Program-made: the position numbers and the translations under genes
Notes under the pieces: model-generated
What the model was told of the DNA's origin: nothing
The model's input: the letters and a program-made list of their open reading frames with translations, nothing else
Databases searched by the model: none
DNA from: Diphasiastrum complanatum
Lineage: Eukaryota; Streptophyta; Lycopodiopsida; Lycopodiales; Lycopodiaceae
Assembly: GCA_029204225.1 (NCBI GenBank)
Contig: CM055105.1
Span: 10,556,551-10,620,550 of the forward strand
Reading direction: 5' to 3'
Length of the DNA: 64,000 nucleotides
Part shown: positions 60,834 to 64,000 of the stretch, piece by piece
Layout: the number at the start of each line of letters is the position of its first letter
Position numbering within the stretch: the stretch's first letter is position 1

Positions 60834-61137
60834 TGTGAAGATTATTAGAATATTATCTTCCTATCTCGAGTTTGGGGCCATGTCCATGGTGATTTCCACT
60901 AAAATTCATGTTGTACATAAAAGGAGTGTGAATTGAGCACATATCCTTCTAGTGTAGCTCGGATTTGAGTTAGATGAGTTCAGTTATGATGACATGCAGA
61001 TGTTTAGATAGCATGCACTTATAATCCACAGATTGCTTGTTTCTCAATGAGTTTGAATCCCTCTCCAAAATCGGAGTTCATGCAAGCAAAAACACTGATG
61101 ATCTGATGTATACACCCTCACCTCTTCAAAGCATAAA
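60834..61137 (+). mobile_element. Start of a 3' LTR, truncated
   Basis: TGTGAAGATTATTAGAATA follows AAGGACGAG, as expected for the 3' LTR after copia pol. The end is not clear because a primer site in the opposite orientation begins at 61138. Confidence 0.5.
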
Positions 61138-61149
61138 GCTCTGATACCA
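61138..61149 (-). other. Primer binding site (tRNA-Met type), minus strand
   Basis: TGGTATCAGAGC on the minus strand, so a second copia element in minus orientation had its 5' LTR to the right. Confidence 0.75.
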
Positions 61150-61153
61150 AGAG

Positions 61154-61451
61154 ATGAGTCCAAAACACCAAAATCTTACTATATGCATGCAAGCCACATG
61201 CAATCAGTGCATGCAACATGCAAAGTAGTTTTAGTGATCTACACATGTCTAGGCAGTTTTATGAGTTGACATGCAGTACATGCAACATACATGCATGCAG
61301 TTACACATGTGGATCTATGTAGGTGAATTAGTTCAATTAAGTGGACTTTCCATGCAACTCCATTGTAGGAATTCGAGTCTCTCTCATGTAGGAAAAGCTG
61401 GGCATGTTTTTCCACATTGTAATTATTGAGATTTTGGTGTTTTGGACTCAT
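61154..61451. repeat. Inverted repeat with 23 bp perfect arms
   Basis: 61154-61176 (ATGAGTCCAAAACACCAAAA...) and 61429-61451 are exact reverse complements. The left arm is directly next to the minus-strand primer site, so it is probably an LTR end. The right arm would then be the end of a plus-strand LTR of the same family. Confidence 0.85.
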
Positions 61452-62063
61452 TCTCACTCTATCCGAGTTTTCTATGCTTGATTTTCTCTCTCTACCCGAG
61501 AGCAGCCTCTTTTTCCCATACTGAACACTTAGAATTATTTCTAACATTCATTTCTCATAGTGAAGAGTTAGATTTTTTCATCTGATGTATGCCATTGTGC
61601 CCTTGCCTTAAATTTTTCAAGCATACTATTCTTTGATCAATCATTGTGCAATCACAACACCTCGGTAAGATCCTATAGGGTGTGTGGTGAAGTTCACACA
61701 TGCTAAAAACTTCACAGACCCATCCTACTTGATCGTAGTTTCAAAGTCACTGGATCTAAACAGTCGATTCCATAGCCATGCACAAGATTATCTTGATTAT
61801 GAGATTTAGCTTTGTGGAAGAATTTTAGGTGTGGTGATTTAGAGTGAAAGATCGACTGATGTTATAAGTCATACATAACAGTTTAATCTACGAATAGGTT
61901 TATATGCTAGCATAGATCTATCTGAACATAAATGAAATGAGCATTCAGCATGCATGATTTAGATTACTTGGAACATTGACATATATTTGATCATGTAGAA
62001 AACACAATCTGAATGCAAACAGAGTCGTGTTCTTCTTGAGACAATACTCTGATATAATAGAGA
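61452..62063. other. No gene seen
   Basis: AT-rich, without open frames of note. A degenerate primer-site-like word (ACTCTGATATAAT) lies near 62046. Confidence 0.35.
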
Positions 62064-62542
62064 GAACAAAACAATTGCGCTCTGGATGTTCAGTGTTTGT
62101 GAAGCTTAACCAAAGCAACTAATAAGTCGCTTTCTATATACACATGGCTACCTGATTAAAAGAATGGTTAATATGTACTTTAAAATTAGGATTAAGGCAC
62201 ATTGTGTTGTTGGCAGTCACCTTTGAACAATATCTGGAGATTTCGTCCGGTCGTGACGTATGTACTTGTTGATCCACCGACCATTGTTCGAGGAACGCGA
62301 AATTATTGAAGATGGTCTGATAGTCAGGGATAACCGAACTATCAAGTATGGTCAAACAATCGAGAATAAGAGAAGGTTGATGACCTATTGGGAACACTAT
62401 CATCGATTCCTTTGTATTTCTATAGACTGTTAGGAAGCAAGTGTATTTTTGCAAAGTATGCAACTATAGAAGTATTTATAGCAATTAGTGAATGGATCTA
62501 GATTAGCGAAGATATAGGGATGGAGAGGACAGAAATCCAACA
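62064..62542 (-). mobile_element. 3' LTR of a minus-strand copia element
   Basis: On the minus strand it starts TGTTGGATTTCTGTCC at 62542, right after a polypurine tract (ATTAAGGGGC, 62543-62552). The left boundary is uncertain. Confidence 0.55.
62472..62482 (-). promoter_or_regulatory. TATA box of the copia LTR
   Basis: GCTATAAATAC on the minus strand, about 65 bp into the LTR. Confidence 0.55.
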
Positions 62543-62609
62543 GCCCCTTAATCTGGATCCTTGAATGCCTCGATTTTCAAATTCAAGATAGCACAAAAAA
62601 AATTGTGTG

Positions 62610-64000
62610 TTTCCTAATTCAATCACTTTGTAAATATGTCAGCTGTCATGTATACTATCCTGCAAAATTTCAGACTTATCTCCTTGTTGAGTATCGTGCT
62701 CCTAATGTAGTGGTACCTAATCTTGATGTGCTTGCTCCTAGAGTGAAATCTAGGATTGATCGATAATGCAATAGCACTCTGATTGTCACACTGGATCATT
62801 GTTGGAGCAGATTATCTGAGACCAATATCAGACAATAAATTCCTCAACCAGATTGTCTCTTTGGTAGCCTGAGAGACTGCAATGTATTTATATTCTGTAG
62901 ATGACATTGCGATGGAGGTCTGTTTTCGACTATTCCAAGATATTGGACCACTATTGAGTAGGAAGACAAATCCAAAAGTTGATTTTCTGGTGTCAGCATC
63001 GCCTGCCCAATTTGCATCTATATATCCATAAAGAGTATGGATATCGGATGAATTATCATTACCATAGAAAATACAAAGGTCGATTGTAACTTGTACATAT
63101 CTGATAACTCTTAAAAGAGCTTTCCAGTGGATCATGCCAGGATTGGTCATGTATTGACTCAAGGAACTGATAGCGTATGCAAGATCTGGCCTAGATACCC
63201 CTTCATTTTTGCCTTCTCCACATTGGTCTGAGAGAACTGTTCATTGGATAATTTGAGACGATCCATGGGATTATGTAGAGGCTTGCAAATCATAAAATTG
63301 AATTTCATCAACGAATTATAAAGTACCTCTGCTGAGTAATGTACAGAAGTCTTCTGCTTCTGCCTCTATGGATTTGAACCCCGAGACAATAATGCGCTTC
63401 TCCCAGATCTATCATCTCAAATTCTTGGGATAGCATCTTCTTCACATCCTTCATCAAAGCAATGTTGTTACTGAACAACAATGTATCATCCATGTAGAGT
63501 GTGATGATGACAGGGAATTGATTACCCACTTTAAAAATACATTATAGTCTATATGATGGAATCCATGATCGATCAAGAATGTGTTGATTCGATGAAACCA
63601 TGTTCTGGATAATTGTTTTAGATTGTACAAAGCTTTATGGAGTTTGCATACCTGGTCTTCTCGAACATTGAGGATATAGCCTTCAGGTTGGATCATGTAG
63701 ATGTCCTCCTCGATAACTTCATCGAGGAATGTTGTTTGTACATCCATCTGGTGTACCTCAAGATCTGCTGCAACAACAACATATGAAAGTAGCAGTCCAA
63801 TAGAGGTGTGCTTGACGACTGGACTGAAGGTTTCAAAGTAGTCGATGTTATTTGTGAAAATTCCCTTGCCATGAGTTGAGCTTTCCTTCTCTCAATACAG
63901 AGTCGTCTACTTTATATTTGATCTTAAAGATCCTTTTGTAGTTGATTACTTTTCTATCTACTGGCAGCTTGGTGATAGCCCATGTATTGTTCCTCAATAG
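62610..64000 (-). pseudogene. Copia RT and RNase H, running off the window
   Basis: Minus strand from 64000: NNTWAITKLPVDRKVINYK, FETFSPVVKHTSIGLLLSYV (RT), then MDVQTTFLDEVIEEDIYMIQ (63747 on) and LHKALYNLKQLSRTWFHRIN. The catalytic region reads LYMDDTLLFSNN, with Met in YMDD. RNase H (63162-62812) has YIDANWAGDADTRKSTFGFV and AMSSTEYKYIAVSQATKETI. The very end (FHSRSKHIKIRYHYIR, TADIFTK) reaches about 62610. Three frameshifts, few stops. The integrase and gag would be to the right of the window. Confidence 0.85.

Overview
The window is nuclear DNA of a land plant with a large, repeat-rich genome. The evidence is a spliced gene for a plastid-type UMP kinase, a plant-specific trihelix transcription factor, GT-AG introns, and layers of Ty1/copia and Ty3/gypsy retrotransposon remains. 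A DUF7869-like transposase remnant and the general style hint at a non-flowering plant (fern, lycophyte or gymnosperm), but this is inference and weak.

Layout. 0-3.3 kb: minus-strand LTR and a coiled-coil accessory ORF of a gypsy-like element, fused to a copia-type LTR. 3.4-9.8 kb: a minus-strand gene block. An FCP1/HAD-like phosphatase gene lies next to a decayed multi-exon gene whose C-terminal part resembles a permuted DNA N4/N6 methyltransferase. A decayed tandem copy of the phosphatase 3' end lies downstream. 9.9-14 kb: satellite-like arrays (about 120 bp units with a near-palindromic core, a 43 bp array, a 16 bp array, a G/T-rich tract). 14.5-17.3 kb: DUF7869-like and copia gag pseudogenes. 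19.1-20.1 kb: the trihelix gene. 22-32.9 kb: decayed gypsy pieces and a copia element with both LTRs (25467-31580). The middle of its pol has been replaced by a minus-strand gypsy piece, which itself carries a solo LTR. 34.5-36.5 kb: the UMP kinase gene, followed by a 542 bp hAT-type MITE with a perfect 8 bp target duplication. 39.8-64 kb: a mosaic of copia and gypsy fragments with at least four copies of one LTR family, ending in a minus-strand copia element that runs off the window.

Only three genes look functional or nearly so: UMP kinase (plastid pyrimidine nucleotide and RNA metabolism), the trihelix factor (nuclear DNA binding), and possibly the FCP1-like protein. The methyltransferase-like gene has in-frame stops and homopolymer frameshifts. 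Nearly all other coding sequence is retroelement debris. The most unusual points are the methyltransferase/FCP1 block, the palindrome-bearing arrays, the accessory ORF that overlaps its LTR, a gag with four zinc-knuckle-like motifs, and a nested insertion whose two halves now lie in opposite orientation. Introns and splice sites were read by eye and reading phase was checked by hand; no similarity search was run.
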